This document shows, one piece after another, positions 1 to 7,216 of a stretch of 64,000 nt of DNA. A program made the position numbers and the translations under genes. Source of the stretch: Pleomorphomonas carboxyditropha (lineage in GTDB: Bacteria > Pseudomonadota > Alphaproteobacteria > Rhizobiales > Pleomorphomonadaceae); assembly GCF_002770725.1 (NCBI RefSeq), contig NZ_NQVN01000011.1, positions 1-64,000 on the forward strand. The letters are read 5' to 3'. Within the stretch, counting starts at the first letter, position 1. Each line of letters starts with the position of its first letter. The notes beneath the pieces are model-generated. The model was not told the origin of the DNA. It saw only the letters and a program-made list of their open reading frames with translations, and ran no database searches.

Positions 1-125
1 TTGGCGGTCTTCACCGTGTAGCCGTCGACGTCGGCGTTGGCGATGTTGGCCGACGACACGCTGAGGCCGACCTGCGCCGCCCGGAGCGCCGACAGGGCGA
101 TGGAACTGGCGACCGACACCGACAT
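1..125 (-). CDS. flgK: Flagellar hook-associated protein FlgK, N-terminal fragment
   Basis: Only the first 41 codons lie in the window; the gene runs off the left edge. The ATG is at 125. The peptide has the amphipathic N-terminus shared by rod, hook and junction proteins: a hydrophobic helix (ALSALRAAQVGLSV) followed by the motif SANIANADVDGYTVK at about residues 25-39. This matches the SNNIANANTxGYxRK pattern of FlgK better than FlgE or FlgG. FlgK forms the first hook-filament junction ring and is secreted by the flagellar export apparatus. Its position directly after an FlgN-like chaperone gene (12 bases away) supports FlgK, because FlgN serves FlgK and FlgL. FlgL cannot be excluded from so short a piece. 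Confidence 0.8.
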   Translation of the reverse strand, partial: MSVSVASSIALSALRAAQVGLSVSSANIANADVDGYTVKTA

Positions 126-137
126 GAGCCGTTTCCC

Positions 138-593
138 CTAGGCGAGGCGATCGGGAAGGAGCGAGGCCGGGGACTTCGAGCCCCCCGAAGAGCGGGAACC
201 GGTACGCCCGTAGACCGGCGCCGCCGACAGCCCATCGTCGCGGACAGCGGCGACGACCGCCGCAATGCGCCGGCGGGACGCTCCGATGGCGCCGGCGAGC
301 CGCGACAAATTCTCCTGGGCGAGGCGCTGGACGAGCCCGACCCGCTTGTCGAGGTAGGCGCGCTCGGCCTCGGTGACCGGCCCCGCGGCGCCGATCGCCT
401 TCAGCGAAGCCTCGATGCCGGCGGCAAGATTGCTCTTCCTGCCGGTCGTGGCGGCGAGCGAGGCCGGCATGCCGCTGGCCAACAGGGCGTTCTCGTCGTC
501 GATGACGGCGATCAGTTCGTCGATGAGCGCATCGAGCTCGTCGATGTTCGGATTGCCCGAGGGCCGGCGCTCAATGGTTGCTTCGGCGCGCAT
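138..593 (-). CDS. flgN: FlgN-like flagellar export chaperone
   Basis: A 151-residue, mostly helical protein with the acidic N-terminal pattern IDELDALIDELIAVIDDENALLASG (residues about 18-42; given here as its key residues D, E, L and I). This is typical of FlgN-family chaperones, which keep FlgK and FlgL monomers soluble in the cytoplasm and dock them to the export gate. The middle section (about 75-115) is a second predicted helical stretch. The C-terminal 30 residues are basic and Ser/Gly-rich and look disordered. It overlaps the preceding unknown gene by 23 bases and is followed 12 bases later by flgK, its expected client. The family call rests on helix pattern, size and context rather than strong sequence identity. 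Confidence 0.65.
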   Translation of the reverse strand: MRAEATIERRPSGNPNIDELDALIDELIAVIDDENALLASGMPASLAATTGRKSNLAAGIEASLKAIGAAGPVTEAERAYLDKRVGLVQRLAQENLSRLAGAIGASRRRIAAVVAAVRDDGLSAAPVYGRTGSRSSGGSKSPASLLPDRLA

Positions 594-903
594 GGCTCTT
601 GTTCCTGTTCTTGTCGAAGGAGAGGATTTTGGCGGACTCGGTCGACGCGGCCAGCTTGCCGACCGCGAGATAGGCGCGGCTGACCGCGTAGCCGGTATTG
701 GCGTTGGCGATCGCCGCCGCCGTCTCGGCGCGATAGCGCTCCAGATCGGCGATCACTTCGGACACCTCGCCTTTGAACAGGCCGAGGAGGCGCGGATCGC
801 ATCCCTCTTCCTGCCGCTGGATGTCGAGCCGAATGCGATCGAGGCGCCGGGTCAGCAGCTCGATGGCGTCCTGGATTTCGTCCCTGTCGGTTTTCTTCGC
901 CAT
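571..903 (-). CDS. Unknown small helical protein in flagellar operon
   Basis: A 110-residue protein that I do not recognise. It starts with ATG two bases beyond the flgE stop codon and overlaps the flgN-like gene by 23 bases, so the three genes are translationally packed. The first 55 residues are strongly charged and helical (DEIQDAIELLTRRLDRIRL), followed by a Cys-Asp-Pro turn (GCDPRLLGLFKGEV), another helix, and a basic C-terminal tail rich in Lys, Arg and Asn. There is no signal peptide or membrane segment, so it should be cytoplasmic. Context suggests a flagellar assembly accessory such as a second chaperone or a hook-length factor, but nothing in the sequence fixes a function. Confidence 0.7.
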   Translation of the reverse strand: MAKKTDRDEIQDAIELLTRRLDRIRLDIQRQEEGCDPRLLGLFKGEVSEVIADLERYRAETAAAIANANTGYAVSRAYLAVGKLAASTESAKILSFDKNRNKSHARRSNH

Positions 904-904
904 T

Positions 905-2170
905 TCAACGCACCGCCGACAGCAGGGAATCGAACATGTCCTTGGCCGTGGAAATGACCTGCGAGGCCGCCGAATAGGCCTGCTGGGCGGCGATCATCGA
1001 CGAAAACTCGGTATTCGTGTCGGTGGTGGATTCTTCCAGTTCGGAAGACTGGATCGATCCGACACCGTCCGAATTGGCGAAGTGATAGGACGCGCCGGAC
1101 GAATTGCTGGAAGCGGAGTAAACCGAATTACTCATTTCCGTCAGTCCGTTGGCGTTGGAGAAGGTGGCAAGCGGGATCTTGTAGATCGAAATGGCCTTGC
1201 CGTTGCTGTAGTTGGCGTAGACCGTGCCGTCCTCGTCGATGGTGACGCCGGACAGCGTGCCGTAGGCGCAGCCGTTGCCGGTGCAGGCAATATCGACCGT
1301 CGTACTGCTGCTGCTGTCGTCGGGCGTATACTGCGAAAGACCGTCCGAGGCATTGGCCGTGCCGAAATCGAGGCTGACCGACATGGTGCTGGCGCCATCC
1401 GACATTCCGGAGATCGACAGGGTCGCCGCTTCGGGGCTGGCAAGCGTTCCATCGCTGTTGAAGGTGATGGTGACCGTCGAGGGAGTGGTCGTTACCGATG
1501 CGCTGGAGTCGACAGTGCCGTCGCCCGTCGTCAGGTCGCCGAACGACATCGTCCAGGTATTCACGTCGGTCTTCGTCCAGGTCACGTTCATCGTATAGGC
1601 CGTGCCGAGACTGTCGTAGAGCTCGAGCTCGCTGGTGTATTCGTCTCCTACCGCGGCATTGGCCGGCAGCGTGCCGTCCAGCGAGATGCTCGTCGTGGCG
1701 GCGGCATAGCCGGCGAGCTTGTCGGTATCGATGATCTCGAGATTGGTCTCGGTGGTGCCGCCGACCACGTTGCCGTCGGCATCGGTCGGCCAGCCGAGCA
1801 GGGAATAGCCGTTGTTGGTGAGATAGCCGGTATCGTCATCGACGGTGAACGCACCATTGCGGGTGTAGTAGACCTCGCTGCCGTCACCGGACGTCACCGC
1901 AAAGAAGCCATCGCCATCGACGGCGATATTGGTGCTGACCGAAGACGATACGAGCGTGCCGCTGGCCAGGATGTTCTGCGACTTGCTGGCGGTCACGCCG
2001 CCGCTCGAGCTGGTCGTCGAGCCGGACGTCAGCAACGAGGCGAAGCTCGCCGAACTGGCCTTGTAGCCGGTGGTCGAGACATTCGCGAGGTTGTTGGAGA
2101 TGATCGACAGCGCCGTCGACTGGGCCTGCATTGCCGAAACGGCAGCATTCATCGCACCCGTCAGAGACAT
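905..2170 (-). CDS. flgE: Flagellar hook protein FlgE
   Basis: A 421-residue hook structural subunit. The N-terminus has the conserved rod/hook motif around residues 24-40 (ISNNLANVSTTGYKA). The C-terminus ends in the matching D0 helix (SSMIAAQQAYSAASQVIST... MFDSLL), as in FlgE. Around residues 75-140 is a typical FlgE D1 segment with NIAVDGDGFFAV and YTRNGAFTVDDDGYL-like residues. The middle is exceptionally Ser/Thr-rich, a trait shared with FlgD, FliD and FliC of this locus. The start is supported by an AAGGAG box seven bases before the ATG. It lies 11 bases downstream of flgD, the hook cap gene, and is followed at once by an unknown ORF and flgN. Confidence 0.95.
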   Translation of the reverse strand: MSLTGAMNAAVSAMQAQSTALSIISNNLANVSTTGYKASSASFASLLTSGSTTSSSGGVTASKSQNILASGTLVSSSVSTNIAVDGDGFFAVTSGDGSEVYYTRNGAFTVDDDTGYLTNNGYSLLGWPTDADGNVVGGTTETNLEIIDTDKLAGYAAATTSISLDGTLPANAAVGDEYTSELELYDSLGTAYTMNVTWTKTDVNTWTMSFGDLTTGDGTVDSSASVTTTPSTVTITFNSDGTLASPEAATLSISGMSDGASTMSVSLDFGTANASDGLSQYTPDDSSSSTTVDIACTGNGCAYGTLSGVTIDEDGTVYANYSNGKAISIYKIPLATFSNANGLTEMSNSVYSASSNSSGASYHFANSDGVGSIQSSELEESTTDTNTEFSSMIAAQQAYSAASQVISTAKDMFDSLLSAVR

Positions 2171-2181
2171 GGTTGCGCTCC

Positions 2182-2463
2182 TTAGGCAGACGTGGTGGTC
2201 AAGGCGGAGGTGATCGTGTCGACCGACTCCTGAAGCGACAGAAGCGTCGAGTTCATCTCGCTGAGCTGCGAATAGCTCGCGTAGGACATCATCTGATTCA
2301 TGAAGTCCGAAGTGTCCGTCGGGTTGAGCGGATTCTGGTTCTGGATCTCCTGGACGAGCAGTTGCAGAAACTGCGACGTATCGATGGTCGAAGAAGAAGA
2401 GGACGACGAGGTACTAGTCGTCGTCGCAGTCGACGAAGACGTCACGGAAGTCGTTGTGGTCAT
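2182..2463 (-). CDS. flgD: Minimal flagellar hook-capping protein FlgD
   Basis: Encodes about 93 residues. Residues 28-75 match the FlgD N-terminal domain: F-LQLL-QEIQNQNPLNPTD, then a second helix (MMSYASYSQLSEM). FlgD forms the scaffold cap at the growing hook tip. Most FlgD proteins are about 130-240 residues with a Tudor/Fn3-like C-terminal domain; here the reading frame stops shortly after the N-terminal domain. The first 25 residues are almost pure Ser/Thr. I chose ATG at 2463, with GAGG seven bases upstream; an in-frame GTG at 2475 would add four residues but sits too close to its GGAGG. There is no sign of a frameshift before flgE starts 11 bases later. Confidence 0.88.
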   Translation of the reverse strand: MTTTTSVTSSSTATTTSTSSSSSSSTIDTSQFLQLLVQEIQNQNPLNPTDTSDFMNQMMSYASYSQLSEMNSTLLSLQESVDTITSALTTTSA

Positions 2464-2791
2464 GATAAACCTCACGCGCCTCCGGTTCTTGTTTCCAAGG
2501 ACCAGACTTGATGAATTTGAACTGCCGTCTTGATTGGCTTCGATATTTAGACGAGCGGGCGAGGAAAATCAGGCGCGAGAACTTAACGAAAAATCGAAAT
2601 TCTATTTGTTAATGGCTGTTAATATTTGAAGTTCTGGAAACCTCTGCCGGACACCAAGCCCGGCCTTGCCGGCGGGGAAGCCTCCGGGAATGACGCCTCC
2701 GGCGGTCGCCGCTTCGTCGCGGCAGCCGTCGGCGACGAAAGCGCCGCTATGGGGGCATTCGCATTTTGCAAGGGCGGTGAGGGAGATTGGT
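2464..2791. promoter_or_regulatory. Intergenic region upstream of flgD-flgE operon
   Basis: 328 bases without a convincing gene. The half nearest flgD (about 2520-2640) is AT-rich compared with its surroundings and holds several TTAA words, so it is the likely promoter region for the flgD-flgE-flgN-flgK operon. The distal half has a stem (TTCGTCGC at 2713-2720 with GCGACGAA at 2732-2739) just downstream of the small ORF ending at 2792; this may end that transcript. No clear sigma-28 or sigma-54 promoter was found by eye. Confidence 0.4.
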
Positions 2792-3034
2792 TTACGACGA
2801 CGCGCCGTCGTCGTCGCTGGCGAGCGCCAGGATGCGCGCCGCCAAATCGCGGGGGGCGCGGATCGGACGGGCCGAGGCAAAAGCGGCCCTCAGGGCGAGC
2901 GCATCGCTCAGAATGCGGCGGGCGGGTTCCGAGACGACGAGCAGCCGCTCCGCCTCGGCACGGACCGCTTCCGGCCAACGCGTCAAGTCCTCGCCTTGGC
3001 GATCGACGAGATCCTGAAACTGGGCTTCGTCCAT
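2792..3034 (-). CDS. Small unknown protein, possibly linked to an ECF sigma factor
   Basis: An 80-residue protein from ATG at 3034; an upstream in-frame TTG at 3091 would lengthen it but has no better ribosome site. It contains the pattern FQDLVDRQGEDLTRWPE followed by AEAERLLVVSEPARRILSDA, then a helical tail. Small alphaproteobacterial proteins of this pattern (D-L-x-RWP, then LL-x-S-x-AR) are, from memory, often encoded next to ECF sigma factor genes. The nearest such gene is at 6560-7216, upstream in the same flagellar block. There is no transmembrane segment, so it is not a classical membrane anti-sigma factor. Function unknown. Confidence 0.6.
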   Translation of the reverse strand: MDEAQFQDLVDRQGEDLTRWPEAVRAEAERLLVVSEPARRILSDALALRAAFASARPIRAPRDLAARILALASDDDGASS

Positions 3035-3141
3035 TCTGGGCAATCCGATCGACTTCTGTTTCTCAAAGTATCCCTCGGGGGGCAAACACAATCAACAGAT
3101 AAAAAAAGCCAATAAAATGTCATGTGTGGAAGGGATGCGCC

Positions 3142-3177
3142 GATAAGAAAGCCCCGGAGGCACGAGGCTTCCGGGGC
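3142..3177 (-). terminator. Rho-independent terminator after fliS
   Basis: GCCCCGGA (3151-3158) pairs with TCCGGGGC (3170-3177) across an 11-base loop. Read on the minus strand, the stem is followed by TTTCTTAT (3142-3150 region). It lies 33 bases beyond the fliS stop codon and should end the fliC-fliD-fliS transcript. Confidence 0.75.
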
Positions 3178-3209
3178 GGCGATTTCGTATGGTCCGGGGA
3201 AGAACCGCC

Positions 3210-3803
3210 TCAGCCGGCGGCCGGCTGCCGTTCGGCGGAGCGGCGGGCGCGGCGGACCGGCACGCCCCGCGAAGGCGCCTCGCGGACCGCCGGCGGCGGC
3301 TCCGCCATCAACCCGAGGAACAGGTTGCTGTCGAAGGCGGCGGCGGGCGGCGGCACCATGGGCGCGGGCGACGGCGCCTCGGCGGTTGGCGCGGCCTGGG
3401 CGGCCTCGGACGTTTCCTGGTGAGGATCCATGCCGGCAATGCGCGCCCAGGCGTCGCGCAGGCCGATCAGGCTGTCGTAGAGCTTGCGATAGCGCTTCAG
3501 GACGTCCGGCTTGCCGAAGCTGAGGTGAAGCGACAGGATGTAGCTCCGGTAGACGCGGTGCAGTTGCTCGGCCACCGCTCCGCCCTTGTCGTAGTCGAGC
3601 GCCTGGTCGAGCCCCCGCAAAATGGTGGCCGCCCGCATCACCTTGTTGAAGCACTCCTCGACCTGCTTCTGTTCGCGAGCCCGCACCGCCTGCAGAATGG
3701 CCAGCAGCGTGGCATCATAGAGTTTGACGACGGCGACGGTGGGATGCACGGACGCTGCGGCCTGACGATAGGCGGCAGCGGCAAAGCCCATGCGAGAATT
3801 CAT
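3210..3803 (-). CDS. fliS: Flagellar filament chaperone FliS with long C-terminal tail
   Basis: A 197-residue protein. Residues 5-120 are the helical FliS fold: AAAAYRQAA at the start, LYDATLLAILQA in helix 2, then helices ending near LIGLRDAWARI. FliS binds the C-terminal disordered end of flagellin in the cytoplasm and prevents premature polymerisation. Typical FliS is about 120-140 residues; here about 70 extra residues rich in Pro and Ala, with a basic end (RRARRSAER), follow the fold. The start at 3803 is chosen because AGGAGG lies seven bases upstream; an earlier in-frame codon at 3827 would overlap fliD and lacks this. It sits directly after fliD, as in many fliDS operons. Confidence 0.85.
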   Translation of the reverse strand: MNSRMGFAAAAYRQAAASVHPTVAVVKLYDATLLAILQAVRAREQKQVEECFNKVMRAATILRGLDQALDYDKGGAVAEQLHRVYRSYILSLHLSFGKPDVLKRYRKLYDSLIGLRDAWARIAGMDPHQETSEAAQAAPTAEAPSPAPMVPPPAAAFDSNLFLGLMAEPPPAVREAPSRGVPVRRARRSAERQPAAG

Positions 3804-3823
3804 AGGCCGACCTCCTGGATGTG

Positions 3824-5521
3824 TCATGAATCGCTATTCTGGGCGTCGAGCAGGGCCTCGAGATAGCTGAGCACCGACTGGGCCTCGCTGATCTTGGCCT
3901 GGATGTTGGCGTAGCGCGCCGTCAGGTTGTCCTTGTAGGTCTCCGCCCGATCGGTGATGGTGTCGATCTGGTCCTGGTATTCGTCGTTCTTTTCCTCAAG
4001 ACTCGCCACGACGTTGGTAATCGAGCCGTCGTCGTCGTCGATGGCGGCTTCGGTGGCGTTGTAGATCTGCTCGGCGATGCCGGCGGCCTGCGTCACGGTG
4101 ACCGACTGGCTGGTGCTGCCGGTGAACACGAAGGTGTAGCCCTCGTAGGCGGTGCCGGCCACGCCCTTGATGCCGTGGCCGGTGCTGGTGACGGTGAACA
4201 GCCCGCTCTCGCCGTCGACGGTCACGCCGGTGATGTTGCCGTCGTCGTCGACGGTGATGTCGAGCGTGAAGGTCGACGGCGCGCTGGTGCCGCGATAGAG
4301 GATGCCGAGGTCGCTCGACGAGCTCTCGAACGAATAGGAAAACAGTTGCTGGATGATGTCCGGATCGCTGTTCAGGACATCGTTCAACGTGTCCTCGTCA
4401 TACTCGAGGTAATTGCTCTCGTCGAAGCTGAGGCCGATCGCCGACATCGAGACGTCGTCGAGCGAGAAGGTCAGCGCCGAGGCGATCTGCTGATTGATGG
4501 TGCGGATGGTGCTGTCGCCGAACAGCACCGCGTCGGCGGAAGCGCCGCCGCTCGATGACGTCTCCTGTTCCGACAGCGCCCATTCCCGGTAGGCGTTGTA
4601 GGCGTCGACGAAGGCGACCACCGCGCTCTTGATGTCGGTCAGATTCTGATCGATCTCGACCGTGACGGACTGGTCGTCGTCCGTCGTGCCGGTAAGGTAG
4701 AAGGTCAGCCCGTCGATCACATCGTCGACTTCATTGGACGACCGGGTGATGGTGACGCCGTCGATGGTGAAGATCGCCTGCTGCGAGGCTTGCAGCTCGT
4801 CGGCGAAGCCGCCGTCGTCGTCGACGATGCCGAGGCTCTGCAGGATGCCGTCATCGTCGCCGACCGAAATGGTCTGGCCGGTATCCACCGTCGTCAGGAT
4901 GAGCTCGTAGGAGGAATCGGACACCTTCAGCACGGTGGCCTTGACGCCGCTGGTGTCGCTCTCCTCGTTGATGGCGCTCGCGATATCCGAAAGCGACATA
5001 TCCTCGGTGACGTCGATGGAGACGCTGTCGCCGTCTTCGGTGCCGATGCTGAATGTGCCCGACAGCGAGAGCGCCGCCGACGACGAGGCATAGTTGCCGC
5101 TCGCCACCTTCTGCGCCGTGGCGAGCTGGCTGATCGTGATGGAATAGCTGCCCGTGTCGGTGCCGGCCTCGGCCGATACGGTAAGGACGGAACTTGCGGT
5201 GACGCCGCCGACACCGGTCAAATACGCTTCGCGTTCCAGGAAGACGTCGGTGTCGCTTGCCGAGGAATCGGTGACGGCCCTGAGGGCGTCCGCCGCATCC
5301 TGGAGGGTTTCGAGCAGATCGGCCGCGTCGTTATAGGCCGATATCTTGGACTCGTTGGTCGATATCTTGGTCTCGTAGGTGTCCGCGGCGGCAAGCTTGG
5401 CTTCGTAGAGCTCCTCGATCAGCCCGTCCCAGTCGATGGACGTGACGTCGGAGGACGCATAGCTCGACGCGGAGGTCGAACTTGTCGTCGTCGTAGAGGA
5501 GGTGCTTGAAGTCGTCGTCAT
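3824..5521 (-). CDS. fliD: Flagellar filament cap protein FliD
   Basis: A 565-residue filament cap (HAP2). It begins with a Ser/Thr-rich stretch, then the FliD N-terminal domain from about residue 27 (DVTSIDWDGLIEELYEAKLA, as key residues). Beta-rich central parts include GSYSITISQLATAQKVASG at about 130-150, a standard FliD signature. The C-terminal FliD domain contains LGLSFDESNYLEYDEDTLNDVL at about 360-385 and ends in a long coiled-coil helix (DRAETYKDNLTARYANIQAKI) before the last 25 residues. FliD caps the filament and folds flagellin at the tip. It is placed between fliC and fliS; its stop is 20 bases before the fliS start. Confidence 0.93.
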   Translation of the reverse strand: MTTTSSTSSTTTTSSTSASSYASSDVTSIDWDGLIEELYEAKLAAADTYETKISTNESKISAYNDAADLLETLQDAADALRAVTDSSASDTDVFLEREAYLTGVGGVTASSVLTVSAEAGTDTGSYSITISQLATAQKVASGNYASSSAALSLSGTFSIGTEDGDSVSIDVTEDMSLSDIASAINEESDTSGVKATVLKVSDSSYELILTTVDTGQTISVGDDDGILQSLGIVDDDGGFADELQASQQAIFTIDGVTITRSSNEVDDVIDGLTFYLTGTTDDDQSVTVEIDQNLTDIKSAVVAFVDAYNAYREWALSEQETSSSGGASADAVLFGDSTIRTINQQIASALTFSLDDVSMSAIGLSFDESNYLEYDEDTLNDVLNSDPDIIQQLFSYSFESSSSDLGILYRGTSAPSTFTLDITVDDDGNITGVTVDGESGLFTVTSTGHGIKGVAGTAYEGYTFVFTGSTSQSVTVTQAAGIAEQIYNATEAAIDDDDGSITNVVASLEEKNDEYQDQIDTITDRAETYKDNLTARYANIQAKISEAQSVLSYLEALLDAQNSDS

Positions 5522-5551
5522 GTCCCTACCCTCGACGCTGGCCGCGGAGGT

Positions 5552-5579
5552 GCGCCGGCGGCGTTCTTTCCGCCGGCGC
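5552..5579 (-). terminator. GC-rich hairpin between fliC and fliD
   Basis: A perfect 10-bp stem, GCGCCGGCGG (5552-5561) with CCGCCGGCGC (5570-5579), and an 8-base loop. It lies between the fliC stop and the fliD start. No T-run follows on the minus strand, so it may act as a partial attenuator or as a 3' stabiliser that keeps fliC mRNA far more abundant than fliD. Confidence 0.6.
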
Positions 5580-5588
5580 CGTTCGAAA

Positions 5589-6413
5589 TTACTGCATCAG
5601 CTTCAGGAGGTTCTGCGTCAGGCTGTTGGCCGACGACGCCGCCGCCACGGCGGCCTGCACCATCACCTGCGACGAGGCGAGCTTGGCTTCTTCCGCCGCG
5701 ACATCGACGTCGGCGATGGCCGAATTGGCCGCCTCGAGGTTTTCGATCTGCGTTGCGATCGATTCCGAGCTGAACTGGAACTGGCTTTCCTGGGCGCCGA
5801 TGCTGGCGCGTGCCTGCGACACGGTGCTGATGGCCGTATCGAGCGCCGTCAGCGCGTCGTTGGCGTTGGACTGGCTCGTGACATCGAGGCTGTTGACGCC
5901 GAGCGTCGTGGAGTCGAGGGCCGACAGGGTGATCGAGATGGTATCGGAGCTCGACGAGCCGACCATGACCGTGACGCCGCTGGAGAACATGTTGTTGGCG
6001 GTCAGCAGGCTCTCCGAGTTGAAGCGGGTGCCGCTGGCGATGGTGTCGATCTGATCGACCAGAGCGCCGAATTCCTCGTCGATATAGGTACGCTCGGTAT
6101 CGGTCACCGTACCGGAGGCCGACTCGGTGGCCAGCACCTTCATGCGCTGCAGGATATCGGAGATGTTGGAGGCGCCGCCGTCGGCCGTCTGCAACACGGC
6201 GATGGCGTTGGTGGCGTTGGTCGCCGCCTGGCCGAGCGTCGCGACATCGGACTGGACGCGGGTCGAGATGGCGAGGCCGGCGGCGTCGTCCGAGGCCTGG
6301 GCGATCCGGGAGCCGGACGCCAGCTTGGACAGGGACGAGGACTGGGCCGCGGCATTGATGTTGAGGTAGCGGACGGCGGAATTGGCGGCGGTGTTGGTCG
6401 CGATGACGGGCAT
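5589..6413 (-). CDS. fliC: Flagellin FliC (short type)
   Basis: A 274-residue flagellin. The N-terminal D0/D1 part shows SSLSKLASGSRIAQASDD and AAGLAIS (about residues 25-50), the hallmark of flagellins. The C-terminal D1/D0 part (ANSAIADVDVAAEEAKLASS to NSLTQNLLKLMQ, about 229-274) is equally typical. Only about 100 residues separate the conserved ends, so there is almost no D2/D3 surface domain; the filament should be thin and smooth. The central part is Ser/Thr-rich. It is secreted by the flagellar export system with help from the fliS product and heads the fliC-fliD-fliS group; an ECF sigma gene lies 146 bases upstream on the same strand. Confidence 0.95.
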   Translation of the reverse strand: MPVIATNTAANSAVRYLNINAAAQSSSLSKLASGSRIAQASDDAAGLAISTRVQSDVATLGQAATNATNAIAVLQTADGGASNISDILQRMKVLATESASGTVTDTERTYIDEEFGALVDQIDTIASGTRFNSESLLTANNMFSSGVTVMVGSSSSDTISITLSALDSTTLGVNSLDVTSQSNANDALTALDTAISTVSQARASIGAQESQFQFSSESIATQIENLEAANSAIADVDVAAEEAKLASSQVMVQAAVAAASSANSLTQNLLKLMQ

Positions 6414-6559
6414 TTCGGAACTCTCCCAATCGTTGAACGACGTCGCCCGTCTGCCGGGAAGACGTCAGCGCGAGGCGTCATCGCCCCTCGCTTCACCCCT
6501 TCAACGGACGAGCAAGAGCCAACCCGGCGAAATTCGTGCGCCGTGCCGCGTTTTTTTGG

Positions 6560-7216
6560 TTAATCCCGGGTAAACGACTGACGGATATCGTCTTCCGCCT
6601 GCGCCAAATGACGGCGCAGATGCTGCCGGCCACGCTTCAATAGCGACTCCACCGCCATCACCGTGGTCTCCATGACCTCGGCGATCTCGGCGTTCGACAT
6701 GGATTCGTGATAGCTGAGGATCACCGCGATGCGCTGCTGGTCGGGCAGCTTGGCCAGGGCCGATTCAAGCAGGCTGTTCATCGACGCCCGGTGCATCTGG
6801 GTGGGAGCGTCTTCCTGGCCGTCGGCCACTTCCGGCGTCGCGTCGAGATCGTCCATCACCGGCTTGCGCCGGAGATCGATGCAGCGGTTGGTGATGACGC
6901 GGTAGAGCCAGGTCGAGAACTTGGCCCGCCCGATCTCCATGCGCTTGCGATGCGTCCAGAGCTTCAGGAAGCTGTCCTGCACCACGTCGTCGGCGTCGTC
7001 GGCGTTCTTCAGGATGCGGAGCGCCAGGGCGAAGCCCCGGTCGGCGTGCCGCTCGACCAGCCGGGCGAAGGCGTCCCGATCGTCGTTGGCGATCCGTTCG
7101 AGAAGCCTGTCGTCCTCGTCCCTCGCGCGCCGGACCGCGGCCCCCTCGCCCTCCACGGGCGAAACGAGGGAGACAGATGCATCGACACGGAATGAACTCG
7201 CAGCAGCAGCCATCAT
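6560..7216 (-). CDS. ECF-family RNA polymerase sigma factor
   Basis: About 218 residues. Sigma region 2 is clear: DAFARLVERHADRGFALALR, then DADDVVQDSFLKLW and FSTWLYRVITNRCIDLRRK. Region 4 is also clear: LAKLPDQQRIAVILSYHE, then the helix-turn-helix SNAEIAEVMETTVMAVESLL. Regions 1.1 and 3 are absent, as in ECF (group 4) sigma factors. The first 35 residues are an extra leader of low complexity. No membrane anti-sigma gene adjoins it. Its place just upstream of fliC suggests a role in the flagellar block, where sigma-28 would be the textbook regulator, but this is inference. Start at 7216 or 7213 (tandem ATGs). Confidence 0.92.
   Translation of the reverse strand: MMAAAASSFRVDASVSLVSPVEGEGAAVRRARDEDDRLLERIANDDRDAFARLVERHADRGFALALRILKNADDADDVVQDSFLKLWTHRKRMEIGRAKFSTWLYRVITNRCIDLRRKPVMDDLDATPEVADGQEDAPTQMHRASMNSLLESALAKLPDQQRIAVILSYHESMSNAEIAEVMETTVMAVESLLKRGRQHLRRHLAQAEDDIRQSFTRD

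Noticed and set aside
773-2185. A 470-codon open frame on the plus strand opposite flgE
   Set aside because: It is antisense to flgE, Arg/Gly/Val-rich without any family pattern, and arises from the high GC content. The FlgE frame is unmistakable.
2604-2620. TTAATGGCTGTTAA upstream of flgD as a CtrA site
   Set aside because: The spacing between TTAA words is six, not seven, so it does not fit the consensus; it may only reflect AT-richness.
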